In this document: in pieces, positions 38,222 to 50,401 of the stretch | Position numbering within the stretch: position 1 is the first letter of the stretch | Layout of the letters: every line of letters starts with the position of its first letter | Assembly (NCBI GenBank): GCA_026724425.1 | Contig: JAIUCV010000011.1 | Coordinates: 3,927,501 to 3,991,500, forward strand | Direction: 5' to 3' | DNA from: Erythrophleum ivorense | Taxonomy: Eukaryota; Streptophyta; Magnoliopsida; Fabales; Fabaceae | Length of the DNA stretch: 64,000 nt | The notes under the pieces: model-generated | What the model was told of the DNA's origin: nothing | The model's database searches: none | What the model saw: only the letters and a program-made list of their open reading frames with translations | Translations under genes and position numbers: made by a program

Positions 38222-39258
38222 CTTGTAACATAAGTTGTTTGTTAAGGTTTGCATCTCATCTGCCTTGAAGTTGTTTATCATACAACATACGATAGTATGT
38301 AGGTTGGCTGGTTCCCTATGTCATGACAAAAAAAGTGAAATAACCCAAAAAAAAAAAGCTCTGTCAGAGACCAATTATAATGTTGAATAATTAATAAGTA
38401 GAAGCTAAGTTGTGCATGGAGTTGATTTGGAAAAACAATGCAGGTATTCAATTATCTGAATTCCGGCATGGCTGTTGAGGTAAAAATCATATTCTTTGGG
38501 ATGGCAAATACTTGTATCAACAACAGTTCCTTCAAATTAATTCATAGAACAAATAATCCCAAATCAATAAACCAGAGCCATTTTGAAGGCTACAAACAAA
38601 TACGCACAGAGAGGAAAAGAAGTTCCATGTAGACTATGAAGCACAGATACTTAAAAAAGATCATGTTTTTGTCTTATGTATGTTGGGTTATCTCTATGTT
38701 GTGTCTTTGTAACTGCTTCCTAGCATGCAAGTAATATTTGATAGAAAACATGGGTTAATAGAAGGAAAATGTGAAACTTGGTTGAATGTTTCCACTTTTA
38801 TCTGTCTGATCTTGATTTTTCTAATCTATAGGCAAGAGAGGGGAGTGATGCCTTTTCTGTACCACCACAAAGGTAATTCGCGGTAGATATCCAACTTCTA
38901 GTGAGCCATAAGCATGATATATATTTACACACAATTAACCTTGTGACAAATTTAATTAGAGCTCTTTTGTGTGTGTGTGTGTGTGTCCACTTTGACCTTG
39001 ATTCACTAGGACTCATACATTTCTCATTGCTTCCATCTCATGAAGCAAAACTTGGCTGAACTGACCCTCATTGACTCCATCTCTTCCAAGCCAAATTGAA
39101 AATGCGAAGAATAAATATTTTATAATACAACAAATACTATCATGGAAGATAATTCTTGCTTAACCCAAAATCAACATGTAGAATATAATCCGGTCAGCCT
39201 AGAGTTGTTTGATTTATAGAATGCAATTAGTAGCTCCCTAAAAATAAAGTCAACCAAT

Positions 39259-39542
39259 GCAGGTTGGTGCAAGTGATATGAGGGCCGTTCTTGCAGCCTT
39301 TAGGTTGCAGGTTCGATACCCCTCATATTTACTCAAGTTCTACTTGGTCGCACTTGATGGTGGGGAGATCCCCCACCCCTTTGAAGTCTAGCGGCTGGCT
39401 TGGGGCCTTGACCGTGGTGCTCTACAACCCCAGGCCCACACTTGGTCATCCCCAAGAACCACGGCTACTAGAATTTCAAGTCAACTAAGAACTAGGAGCG
39501 CCATCCCTCTCTCCCACTTTGGTTATCAAAAAATAAAAAATA
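39259..39542 (+). mobile_element. tRNA-derived SINE in the Argonaute relic
   Basis: A box A-like TGGTGCAAGTGATATGAGG starts at 39265, and a near-canonical box B, GGTTCGATACC, lies at 39310-39320. The spacing is that of a tRNA promoter. The body is far more GC rich than its surroundings and ends in an A-rich tail (ATCAAAAAATAAAAAATAAAA). It is flanked by imperfect direct repeats, AAAATAAAGTCAACCAAT at 39241-39258 and AAAATAGAGTCAAAACCAAT at 39543-39562, consistent with an aged target duplication. The open frame inside is not a gene. Confidence 0.8.
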
Positions 39543-40397
39543 AAAATAGAGTCAAAACCAATCAAGTTTCTCTCCAAATGTGGCTGTAGAATGTACATCT
39601 AACTTATCGCCTTACCTAATCATTACACCATGGACCATTCCTTTACGAGGATCGTGAATAAGTTCATAAAGGTCCTGTACAATCTCTTCACGGTGAGGCT
39701 GGGCAGAACAATTCCCCTGTAATTTGTAACCCATGGGCAATCTATGGATGCCACTACCTATGCCAATCATTTAGCGATCAAACAAAATCAAAATAATTAA
39801 TAAGAATTTTATTTATTATGACCTTTCATTAGTTGCATTTTACGTGTTATCAAATGAATTGTTATATGATTTGGGTTAATTAACATACATGGGACCAATT
39901 ATTTTATCATTATTCTTGTACATGATAAGTTGTATAGATCGAGGAATGAGACAATGTAGACCTTGAACCTATTAAGCACATGATGGGAGGACTTTTACAA
40001 TAACTGTGCACATAATTTTATGATGAACACAAACACACTTTGATAATAATTTGGAACACTTACGATACATCAGTTTTATCTTACAAAAATCTGTTTCAGT
40101 TGTAAGGCTAGAAAATGAGAAAGCTTACTGCTGCTATATAAGGACTTGTATCCTCCCCTGGTTTTGGATTGTTACATCTGCACCGAAGATGATTGTAGGA
40201 CGATCAGAAACATGAGGAATTTTTTTCAGAACTGCATCATTCAACACAGTGTTCCTTCCGCCAGCCTTTATCATCAAACTCGAACAATATTTTCCACCAA
40301 AATTAAAGAACTTCTCCATATAAGTCACTAAAAATTAAAGAAATAATATTTTCCACCATAAATATTGAAACTAGGGGTACTTTCAAGAGCCTTTGTC

Positions 40398-40477
40398 TTG
40401 TAAATAATACAATGACAACATTTTAGTCAGTGATGGATCTAATGGGGGCTAAAATGTTGTCATTGTATTATTTACAA
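40398..40477. repeat. Perfect 29-bp inverted repeat with 22-nt loop
   Basis: 40398-40426 and 40449-40477 are exact reverse complements (29 of 29). The left arm starts TTGTAAATAATAC and ends ACATTTTAG. Transcribed from either strand it would fold into an uninterrupted stem. It lies about 110 bp upstream of the first Argonaute exon remnant. It may be a foldback transposon end or a small-RNA-producing hairpin; the sequence alone does not decide. Confidence 0.9.
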
Positions 40478-43372
40478 AACATGTTGGTCGAAATTAGCCG
40501 CGGTGGACACCGTCCAAAGTATTAATAAAAAGTTAATCATGTTAAGATCTCGATTAAAGTATTAATAACACCTTTTTATTTTAAAATTTTCATTTTATTT
40601 TTTTAATATTTAATATACACTGCAAAAACCATCATTTTTAATTTATTTTCTGTCATTAAAACCTTTTATTTAATATGCATTCTTTCCAAAAATAAAATTA
40701 CTTAATTATTTTTACAATTATATTAAAAATAAAATTACAGTTTTATTTTGAAGTTTAACATCAATTAAATTTTTTTTGTTATCATATTAAAAATAATATT
40801 ACTCTCTCATATTATACAAAAAATTAATTGTTAGAAGAGTTGTATAATACTTTTAAAATAAAAGAGATATCATATATAATTTAATTAATTGTTAAAAAAG
40901 TTGAGGTAAATTACTCATTAATAAATACCTCATTGCAGCAGGTAGCACAACTAAAACAAATTTTTTTGGATACGATTGGTGAAAATAATTAAATAAGGGA
41001 TAAGAAAAGAAAATAATTTAGTCATATTTAAAGAATTGGTTATAAAAAAAGTTGAGAAACATACAACTAATAACATTCTAAAACCGTCCAAATTAATACT
41101 TAAGCCTCTATGTTTATAATTTCCATTTTACTTGAAAAAAAAATTAGAAGAAACACAAATATGTTGATAGAAATACTGTTATTATATTATTTAACAAAAA
41201 AATAATCTTCATATTAATAATATTTTATTTAGTCTTTTTCTAAGCAAGGAAAAAAAAGCACACAATTCAATCATTCAATCCCATTTCTTCCTTTTATTTT
41301 TCTGTTTGATTACTGTTTTCTTTCAAACTACAAAGCATATTGTAAAGTGAGAAGGAGAAAAAGTAAGAGGATTATAATTTTAGTGAAATTGTTCTCTTAT
41401 TCTTTAAAATTCAAATTACATTATCCTCTCTTCTATTTTAAAAAATTACATGCCCTTCCTTCAAAATTTTAGAAAAAATACATTATATTCACTTTTCTTG
41501 TAACAAAAGATGAAATATAATTATATTTAATTTAAATAAAATATTTTTTATGTCTATTATTTATATAATATAATAAGTATTTGATATATATTTAATTAAT
41601 AAAAAATCAAATTTTCAAATTTAAAAAATTAAATTTATTATTTACAATCAAAATAAATAATAGTAAAAAAATTATTTGTTTAATAAAGTATATTTTCAAT
41701 AAAAAATTAATATCATTCTTAAAAATGATTTTTTATATTTTAATTTTAAAATTATGTAATTTAGATATCTTTAAATTTTTATAATTTATTATTATTTAAA
41801 AGCTCAAAGAAAAATTACACTCAGATTGATGAACTTATTGGACCCATTCAGTTTGGACCAATTTTTCTAATGGCTCTTCATGATTACTGACAAGACACCA
41901 CTGCTTAACCAGCAACAAAAGGGTGGTATGTTGACCGACGTCTTTACAAGTGATGTCATTGTCCCAGGGCAACACCTCATTTACTTCATTTTCTCGATCG
42001 TAAATTAATCTAGTTATTTACAGAATTTACAAAATGGAGGAAGATGAAGAATGACAGCCAGAAGATGAGGATGAAGACGAAGAGGAAAAGGAAGAATGAA
42101 GTGTAGAGATCAATGAGATGGAATTTAAAAATAGAAAATGAAAATATAATTTGTAATGATAAAGAAATGATTAAGAATAATTATTAATTAAAAAATTACT
42201 TCATAAAATAATAAAAAAGTATCTAATTTTAAGATATAAATGTAATTATAGGTCAAGCAAATGAAAGAAAAAATAATATAAAACAATGGAATATTTTATT
42301 TCTAAAGAAGGAAGGTTCTGTCAGTCGGTTACTTTTTTTTAAAAAGAAGTTGCAATACTCCGGGAGAGAGAGACGGATGAATTGCAAACTTATCGAACTT
42401 ATTGTCCTACTACTGATTTTCAGTCATTAATTGGTTACCTGCTAGTAAAAATGTGACGGATGCTCCGATTACTTTTTCAATCATTAAGAATGTATATCTG
42501 ACTAATTTTGCAGCTTCTTCGATTGAAGCTTCAGTTGCTTTTTAAATTTTTTGTTGTGGTCATTCGCAGCATCATTCTTACTCGTCAAATTTGCAAGTGG
42601 ATTCCCTAGTATCCAGGGTCGTTCTTATTATATGAGAGTGCATTATCTATTACTATTAACGTGTAAGAACTTGTTTGAAAATTTTGAAGGGTAAAATGAC
42701 GGGAGAACAAGTTCTCACTTCATTATTTGAAAGTTTAATTAAAAAAATCGTAATTAACTTCTTTTTATTGTTTGAAAGTCATATATTAAGCTATGTGAGT
42801 TTAGAAGAATGAAACTATCAAAACTATCCTTATGTAAAAGAAAGTAATTAAGAAGATACAATAACTCAACACATTCCAATTTCACTCTTCAAATTTGGAA
42901 GGGTTTGAAAAATATTAGAGCGTAGTCCAAGGTTCCTATTCAACTTCAATCGATATCTCATCCTACTTCATTACTCATCCTCTCAAACGAAGTATAAATT
43001 AAATTAATCCATGATTATATATAAACAATTTTATATCACGAAACTCAAACTCCTTTCTATATACCCAACTAGGCCATCACTAAGGTGGCATTCTTTTGAC
43101 ATCCTTCATAAGGGGGAGCATGTTGGTCGGGTAAAGGCTGAGTCACACAAGTGTTCTTTTGACACAAATATCCAAGTTTAATGTTGCTTACTTTTTCAAT
43201 TTAAATCCAAATAAATCGAATGATATTATTAATTTTTTTACATAAAATCTCATGCAAGATTCTATTAATCTGATACAACTCAATTGAAATTATTTATTTT
43301 TAAATCTGTTAGTTTTGAACAAATTGACGAGTTATGGACACTCCTAATCACTTGCTTGTGAAAGATCATTTC
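40478..43372. other. AT-rich region upstream of the Argonaute relic
   Basis: No upstream Argonaute exons (MID, PAZ or N domain) are recognisable here. The sequence is mostly A/T with short GC-richer islands (41860-42110, 42360-42620) that show no convincing coding frame. Confidence 0.5.
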
Positions 43373-43377
43373 ATTAT

Positions 43378-43667
43378 TATTATAAATTTAGTTTGGGTCT
43401 AATTTAATTCCAAAAACTAGCTCATAAGACTAGTCAATGTGAGACTTAACACACCTTCCTCACGCCCAGTATTGGACATCTAGAGCGTGAAGTTTGCAGG
43501 ATTGAACATTTGCGGGTGGCCCCAATATCAAATCAAGACTCTGATACCATATTATAAATTTAGCTTGAGCCTAACTCAATCCCAAAAACTAGTTTATAGG
43601 AGGAGGATTACCACAAACCTTATAAGGAGTACTCTTACCCAAATACTAACCGATGTGAGACTTAACA
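43378..43667 (-). mobile_element. TRIM element 2 with intact target duplication
   Basis: The right terminal repeat, 43550-43667 (118 bp; 5' LTR on the minus strand, starting TGTTAAGTCTCACATCGG), adjoins a perfect primer binding site TGGTATCAGAG (plus positions 43539-43549). The left repeat, 43378-43451, is the 3' LTR and lacks an internal block of about 44 bp. The core between them is 98 bp and non-coding. A perfect 5-bp target duplication, ATTAT, flanks the element at 43373-43377 and 43668-43672. Total length is 290 bp. The family differs from TRIM 1. Confidence 0.88.
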
Positions 43668-43672
43668 ATTAT

Positions 43673-44307
43673 ACATATATATAAGCCGTTACAAAAAAGG
43701 TACAATATCTTAAGAATAGGGAATAAAATAAAGAAAGAGAAAAAGTAACGATCCATCGATCTCATGTAAATGAAGATTTCTTAATACTTAATGAGATTCC
43801 ACTTAAATTAAGGCCTAAGCTATTGAAAAACATACTTTGCTTTAGTTGGGTTTAATTCTTTTTATTACTATTTGTTTTTTGTGAGCATCACCCTATTGCT
43901 AGACATTGTTTCGATAGACTAAAGCAGCTCCTGAGTCCCGACATGGCCGTTCGCAATACACCAAGAAATATGCAATCATAGTTTTAAATTTAATCAGAAA
44001 CAAGAGAAGTCCTTTTTATATAATTAACTTAGATTTGACATTCAATCAATAATTATGTGTAGAAGTAGGTTACAATACTGCTAAAGATATATAAGCAGCC
44101 ACAAGCCACAATCAACATAACACGTCGTCTTTTTTTCTTTTTTCTGATGCACAATGGGTGAAGATTTTAACCAATAATCTCTTACCACTAAATTATATCT
44201 AATTGCATATGTGGTTTTGCTGATATATATATATATATATATAAGCAAGAGAATTAATATACAATGGAAAAAAGAAATACATATAGTGAAAATTCCAACG
44301 CCATATG
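43673..44307. other. Spacer downstream of the aspartic protease gene
   Basis: This is AT-rich DNA with an (AT)n tract near 44222-44242. It should include the protease 3' untranslated region. No gene is seen. Confidence 0.5.
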
Positions 44308-45349
44308 CTAAAGGAATAAGAAGCAGCAGATCGACGTTACGAAGAAAGCCCAGATCCATGCCTTATCAAGCCTCTCACTTGAGGTCCTCCAACTTGGCCC
44401 CCCTACGCTGCTCAATTTTACTGACACATTGAAGGGCTGCGAGCCTGAATCACTCAAATTGCATGAGATATTTAATTACATAAATTATCGTCCATTTTAT
44501 TGTTTTATCTATTTTTCCATCTTATATCAATCGAATTTAAGTAAATCAAGTTAATGCAAGAATAATTATGTAAATATATCAAAGATAAATTCTGATATTA
44601 TGTTCAACATATTTACATGCCTATTTAAGGTGTCTACTTTTAGAGTGATAATTTTATGTTTTTGAGAACATATAATCCTTAGTTATAATATAATTAATTA
44701 TTAAATATATAGAAAAATATTTTATTAAATAATTACTTAAAATATTAATTTATTTAATAAGTAATGTTCTTAAAATAATTAATTTGATTTTTGTGCAATT
44801 AATAAGTACGATTATAGTAATAATGAATCTATTAAAATAAATAAAAATATTATTTTATGTTTAATAATATTTAATTATATCATAACTAAAAAAAAAATGT
44901 ATTTTTGAAAAGATAAAATCATCACTGATACTTTTATAGCCTACAAAAAAACCTCTATTCCCCTGGTGCGTTAATAAAATTTTAGCTGAAACTCACAGTC
45001 ATAGTCAGCCCATCCAATGCGTTGACCAGCCAGATCATAAACTATAATTCTATCTTTTAATACAATATCTGCCAAAGAAAAAAAAAAAACAAAAGGCAAT
45101 GTTGCTAGCATCTGAATCTTGAAGAAAAGATAACGAGATCCATTTATTTTTAATTCAAGCACAAGGTGAAAATGATGCACAAGAACGAAACAGTTTGAAT
45201 TGTAGAAATATATTTGTATTAAGCCCCAAAAGCAGTAAGAATTTGAAAATAAAATAGAAAAATGTATTGTTTCAAGATTCAAATTTTGAGTTGAACTTCA
45301 ATCACATGCAAATAAATATAATTTCACGGATTCTTGCTATATATATATA

Positions 45350-45386
<37 letters not shown>

Positions 45387-48300
45387 TAACAACAACATTG
45401 GCAATTCGAATAAAATTTTCCAAATTGGAATTAGTACCTCCTAAAATTGTTAACCCTTGAGCTTGGCCCTGGATTTTCTGAATGCCCATACACCACCCTT
45501 TTTCACCATCATTCTACAACACAGATTCACCATTGCAGGTAGAGAGAGACACACACATATGGCATGTGTAGGATATAAAAAGCAGTGAAATTGTAGCAGC
45601 ACAATGTATATGAATTTTAAGAGATATTTAGAATTGAATAAAGTCTTATAAATTTAGAAAATAATTATTTATAGGGCATCCAAAGTAAAGAGTATAAGTG
45701 TTTTTGTGTAATCATTTTACCATTATAAATAGAGATTAAAGGATCACCTTTAAATTACAATACCTTTATCTTTCATTAATATAAATTGTTTATTTTTCTT
45801 ATTTTTCTTCTTAACCTTTGTTCTTCCTATTTTCTTAGCAATGTCAAAGCTATGGTTGTCGTAAATGAATCCAGCTATTCCTGAACAGTTTGGATTCGAT
45901 TTGTATATAAAAGTTTATTTCAACTTAATTCATTTGTTAAATTATGAAATTTAAGTATAACATAAGGCTCGTTCAATTAAACAAGACGAACTTAAAAATT
46001 TAAGCATGACATAAGTTGTTCAAGTTTTGTTATTTGTTATTTTCAGATAAATGAGAGTATGCCATATAACAAATGATATACTCTAATGTAACATGCACAT
46101 TCGCTAAAGGTTGATGGAAAATTAGTGGACGGGCTTAAATCCTAAAGAGTAATAGGGAAATTTTTTTTTTTGGAAGTTGATGAAATATTTGCAAATTACT
46201 CAAAGTTAAAAAATTCATTTGTATTCCCTTCCCGTTCTTAACGTCCCAAGAAGAGAGCTAACAAGGCATAAAGTTTGGGATTCGGATCTTCCAAAATTGT
46301 ACAAAAATTTACTGAGTAATTTTTAAAAAATAAGTTGCAAATCAATTTTGTCCAATTTATACGATAAATTTCGTTGAGAACTCTAGAGATCCAAATCCAT
46401 AATTTCTCTATACATTTTAGAAACGCAAAATTCACCGTGGAAGTTTTCTAAAGAGATGCACATGAGGCATAGTTTGAAACAAAACAAAACTTAAAATCAG
46501 GGTGAGAAATGGAAGGAAAGGATATTAAAACAAATTGGTTATTAAAGAACTTAATTCTTCAACTATTGAAGAATAATGCAGCTTAATCCAGCGCAAATTT
46601 AATACGTCTTGGCAAATTAATCATGTAATATTCGGGACCAGTCATCAGAAAAATGAAGTATGTTAAAGAATGAAGCTGGAATACTTACTAAAGTTATCTG
46701 ATGTAAAAGGTAGTCCTTCGGTTTTAAAACCATAGATGCACCGCCAGCAAAGTTCAAACTTACGTTAGGAAAAACTTCAGAGATGCTAAACACGAAATAA
46801 TCAAACAGAGAGAGACAAAGAGAGTCAAGTTCATCTGTAATATTTGAGCACCGAATCTGATAAAAGATGGATGACCCAAAAAAATCTAAAAAAGATGACG
46901 TGATATGTTCAACCTATTGCTGGTTAAGAAACATTGGCACCCATCGGCAACATACGTGCCGGTAAGGGATTCTCCTGGAATTGCATCTGTAATCTGCATG
47001 AATAGAACATATCAATTTTGCTATCAATTAATGATGAGCTAAAGAGTTCGAGATGTATTATAAACCTCTCGCATTAGAATCTCATAATTTCAGTTCATCA
47101 AAAAAGAAGAATCTCATAATTTCAATGTGACACTCAAATCCAATCATAGCAGAATTACCAATAATATGAAACTCACCGCTCGGAGAAAGGATTCGTAAAC
47201 CCCATCTGGAAGGTATGCCATAGTTGTTCCAGAATCAACAACGGTCCCTTGGTTGTCTGATGTTTTAAAAGCTGATGAATCAATTGCTAACTTTTTGCCA
47301 TTCACATCGATGCTGTGCAGATCTAAATTGTAATGAGGCCTGAAAAGATTTTAAACTCTGACATCCCTACACAATATAATGTAACGTATGATCTTGAGCA
47401 AAATCCTATTCTATTTCCTTATATGTTATTGGTGGACTTTCAATTTAATCATTTATAAATTATTTCTTTTAATTTAATTTTGTAATCATTAAAATATCTT
47501 TAATATTAGTCTTCCATTTTATTCTCGTCTAAAACTTAATACTAAACCTAACAAATTGCTGAATTAAAATTATTTGCTTACACGGCACTTGCATGCACAT
47601 GACACACTTATCCACGAATAAAATCAATGTTAATTAGCATGATCTTATATCGACTGGGTTGATCTTATGTGGATGAAGGCGTTGAGTGCCATGTATAAGC
47701 AAATAATGTCCAAGTCAATAGTCTAATAGGTTTGGCATTTAGTATTTTAGGTGGAGATAGAATGAAAAAGTAACATTAAAAACATTTTAACGGTTGAAAA
47801 AGTACATAAAAAAATTATAAAAGACTAAATAAAAAAATCTACACATATTTATTATAGATCAAAAGGAAGATTTCCTCATGTATCTTGTTGAAGATAAAGT
47901 ACCCTGATGGAAAGAGTGGACTATAAACTATATTTGGCTCCACAATCTCACCAAGGACCAATTTGCCTCCACCTTGTTCATCTCCTCTGAGGCAGTGAGA
48001 GAACACTTTGGGCACTAATCCTTTTGAGGAGAGCTGGGATATGACAGATATGTCTCCTTGCCCAAATCCCATTATCCCATCAACTCCTCTTTCATTCTTC
48101 CCCAAGTTGCCTGTCAGCTCGGTGCTACATCTGCTCTATAACACAAGACATATAAGATAATGCTTTCCATGTTTCACACCAACAAAACATGGAAATTAAA
48201 GGTCCTCTTTTCAACTGATTGAGGAAATAATAAGCATAACATCTCACGAGAAAATACATAATGTTTAAATATAAATTAGAGAAAATTATGTTTACTTTTT

Positions 48301-50355
48301 AACTATGGCTTAATTATACATGAATTTTAAAATATAATAAAGCACTCCCCTGAAGCAATTTGGCATTTGGTGTTTATGGTGTCTTTGCTCCATTTTAAAG
48401 TCGAGGGGAATGTTTTGTTATATTTTGAAATTCATGTACTAATTTTGTGCTTAGACCTCGGTTGAGGGGGTAAAATGCAATTTTTTCCATAATTTTGGGT
48501 ATATTACAATTTATTTTTTTACTGGCCTAACATTTTTATTGTTAAATTTTGTTTCACTTATATTTTGATTATTTTTATAGAATCTTAATGTTATTACTGG
48601 AATCAGCGGATAATTTTAATTTTAAAATGTCAGCTTAATTTTAGTAATAACCTTGAAAGACTATAAAATTGTTTACAAGTGAAACATATATTTTTAAAAA
48701 TGAAATTATTTATTCTTTTAACTTTCATATGATTTTTTTGGTTAAAATTAAAATAAAAATACTACAAAATAGTTAAAGGATAGCAGAACTAACTAAATCA
48801 GAGTTAAATAAAAACACTTTAAATTAATTTTAAAAGAATAACACGTAATTTATCGTATAATTTAAAGTGTAACAAGTCTTGTATACGACGAAGCTTCATA
48901 TTTGAATTGTGAAGTATGCATGAAAGATTGATAAATGGAGGCTCATAATACATAACTTACCCAAACAACACAGGTGATGAACCATTTGAAACGGCAGTGG
49001 CAAAATGAATCAAGTCTGAGACGTAATATCCTGCAGAGGCACTATCATCTGCATACTGGAATGTGTAAGTGCAGTGTTTATTGGAACAGACGGCTTCAGG
49101 TGATTGATATTCACTGCTGCATATTCCTTCTGAACAAGATACCGCTGAATATGTCGATGATTTCTCAGGATCAAAAGAATTGAGGTTAATCTGTAAGTTC
49201 AATGATCTTGAACAGTGTTTAAAAAAAAGGGATATTTGATTTTACGAAAAAAATAAGGAAAGGTGAAATTACTTGATGCTGAGTTTTGTCGGGGCAACCA
49301 GAACAGGAGCTACAGCTAACCCAGAGAGCATCGCTGCCTGTGTCAATCTGCACATGAAAATCTCTTGGAGGAGAGCCCAATTGCACCTTTGTATAATAAA
49401 GCCTGAAAAAAGTTACAAATCTTAGATTAAAAAAATATAAGAAATTTATTATTCTAAACCAAAAAAAAATTATATACATTTTTTATATCTTTGTTATTAA
49501 TTTTTTTTAAAATATAACAAATAATTTTTTTTAACTATTAAGCACCATAAATTAGGTATGCCATAAATTTTTTTTCACATATTATACTTTTACTAGAAAA
49601 TATGACAATAAATACATAAAAAGTATACTTGAATCCAATCTTATCCAAAATCCAACTTCAAAAAACCTTTCAATTTGATTAAGTGCTCGAAACTAGGATA
49701 AAAAGAAAATAAAATCATAAATTGACAAGCATAGCGGGGTGGATTTCTTGCACTCTATTACTATACTCCATTCATTTTCTCTTTTACTTTTTACAATGAG
49801 GTACAAATTTCTCTTCATTTTTTACTTGAAGAATGTTTGTAAAATTTAATAAGAATTAATTAAAATTTTATAAGTACGTAAATTTTAAAATTTTTAAAAA
49901 AACTTAAATTTTATATTAATAAAAAATTGCATTTATCTCTCAAGTAAAAGTTTAACTACAATACTAATGCATAAACTTCAAAATATAATAAAATACCTTC
50001 ATAAACTTGGGGCCAAAATGAAAATATAAAATTCCAGTCATAATTGACTACAAAAGGTCAAGTGACAAGATTATTAAAATTAGCTACAAAAGGTCAGCTA
50101 CAAAATGAGAAATTTTGCTACATTTCAAAATTTATTAACTAAATTTGTCATTAAACTTAATTTAATGAGATAAAATATAATTTTAAGTTTGTTAAATTTA
50201 TATACATCTCTCTCTATATATAATAATTAAATAAATATATTTTAAAATTTTCAATATACCGAAATCCCAAGGGTGAGAAGTATGATTCTAAACCCTGTAT
50301 ATTCTACACGAGGAGAAATCTGCTTCACCCTTGTCTTCACAAGAGAACAAAAATC

Positions 50356-50401
<46 letters not shown>

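Larger units (their letters stand above)
31756..40290 (-). pseudogene. AGO5-like Argonaute pseudogene (PIWI-domain exons only)
   Basis: Seven remnants keep the order of an Argonaute PIWI domain on the minus strand. They are: 40290(approx)-40129 (GGRNTVLNDAV...SDRPTIIFGADVT); 39757-39616 (VVASIDCPWVTNY, then AQPHREEIVQDLYELIHDP); about 39100-39019 (RDGVNEGQFSQVLLHEMEA); 38913 to about 38829 (SLEVGYLPRITFVVVQKRHH); about 38530-38456 (GTVVDTSICHPKEYDFYLNS); about 32115-32070 (HNLSIYARCTRSISI); and 31916-31756 (PPAYYAHLAAFRARYY to VKEVMFY and stop). AQPHREE and the C-terminal region favour the AGO5 clade. Defects: a 1-nt deletion just after GADVT (near 40170); a second in the next exon (near 39707); the exon donor at 38455 reads AT instead of GT; no recognisable N, PAZ or MID exons; and a 5-kb Copia insertion. 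It should encode no working slicer. Confidence 0.88.

Noticed and set aside
39262..39335. Possible tRNA gene (box A and box B)
   Set aside because: The boxes fit, but no cloverleaf with paired acceptor stem is evident, and an A-tail and target duplications follow. The SINE reading is better.
39291..39488. 65-codon open frame in GC-rich DNA
   Set aside because: It lies inside a SINE with pol III boxes and an A-rich tail. It is not a protein gene.
42030..42110. Acidic coding fragment (ATGGAGGAAGATGAAGAA...)
   Set aside because: A stop follows after a few codons in a purine-rich low-complexity run, with no exon signals.
43378..43667. Cassandra-type TRIM with a 5S rRNA promoter
   Set aside because: No 5S-like internal promoter is visible in the terminal repeats.
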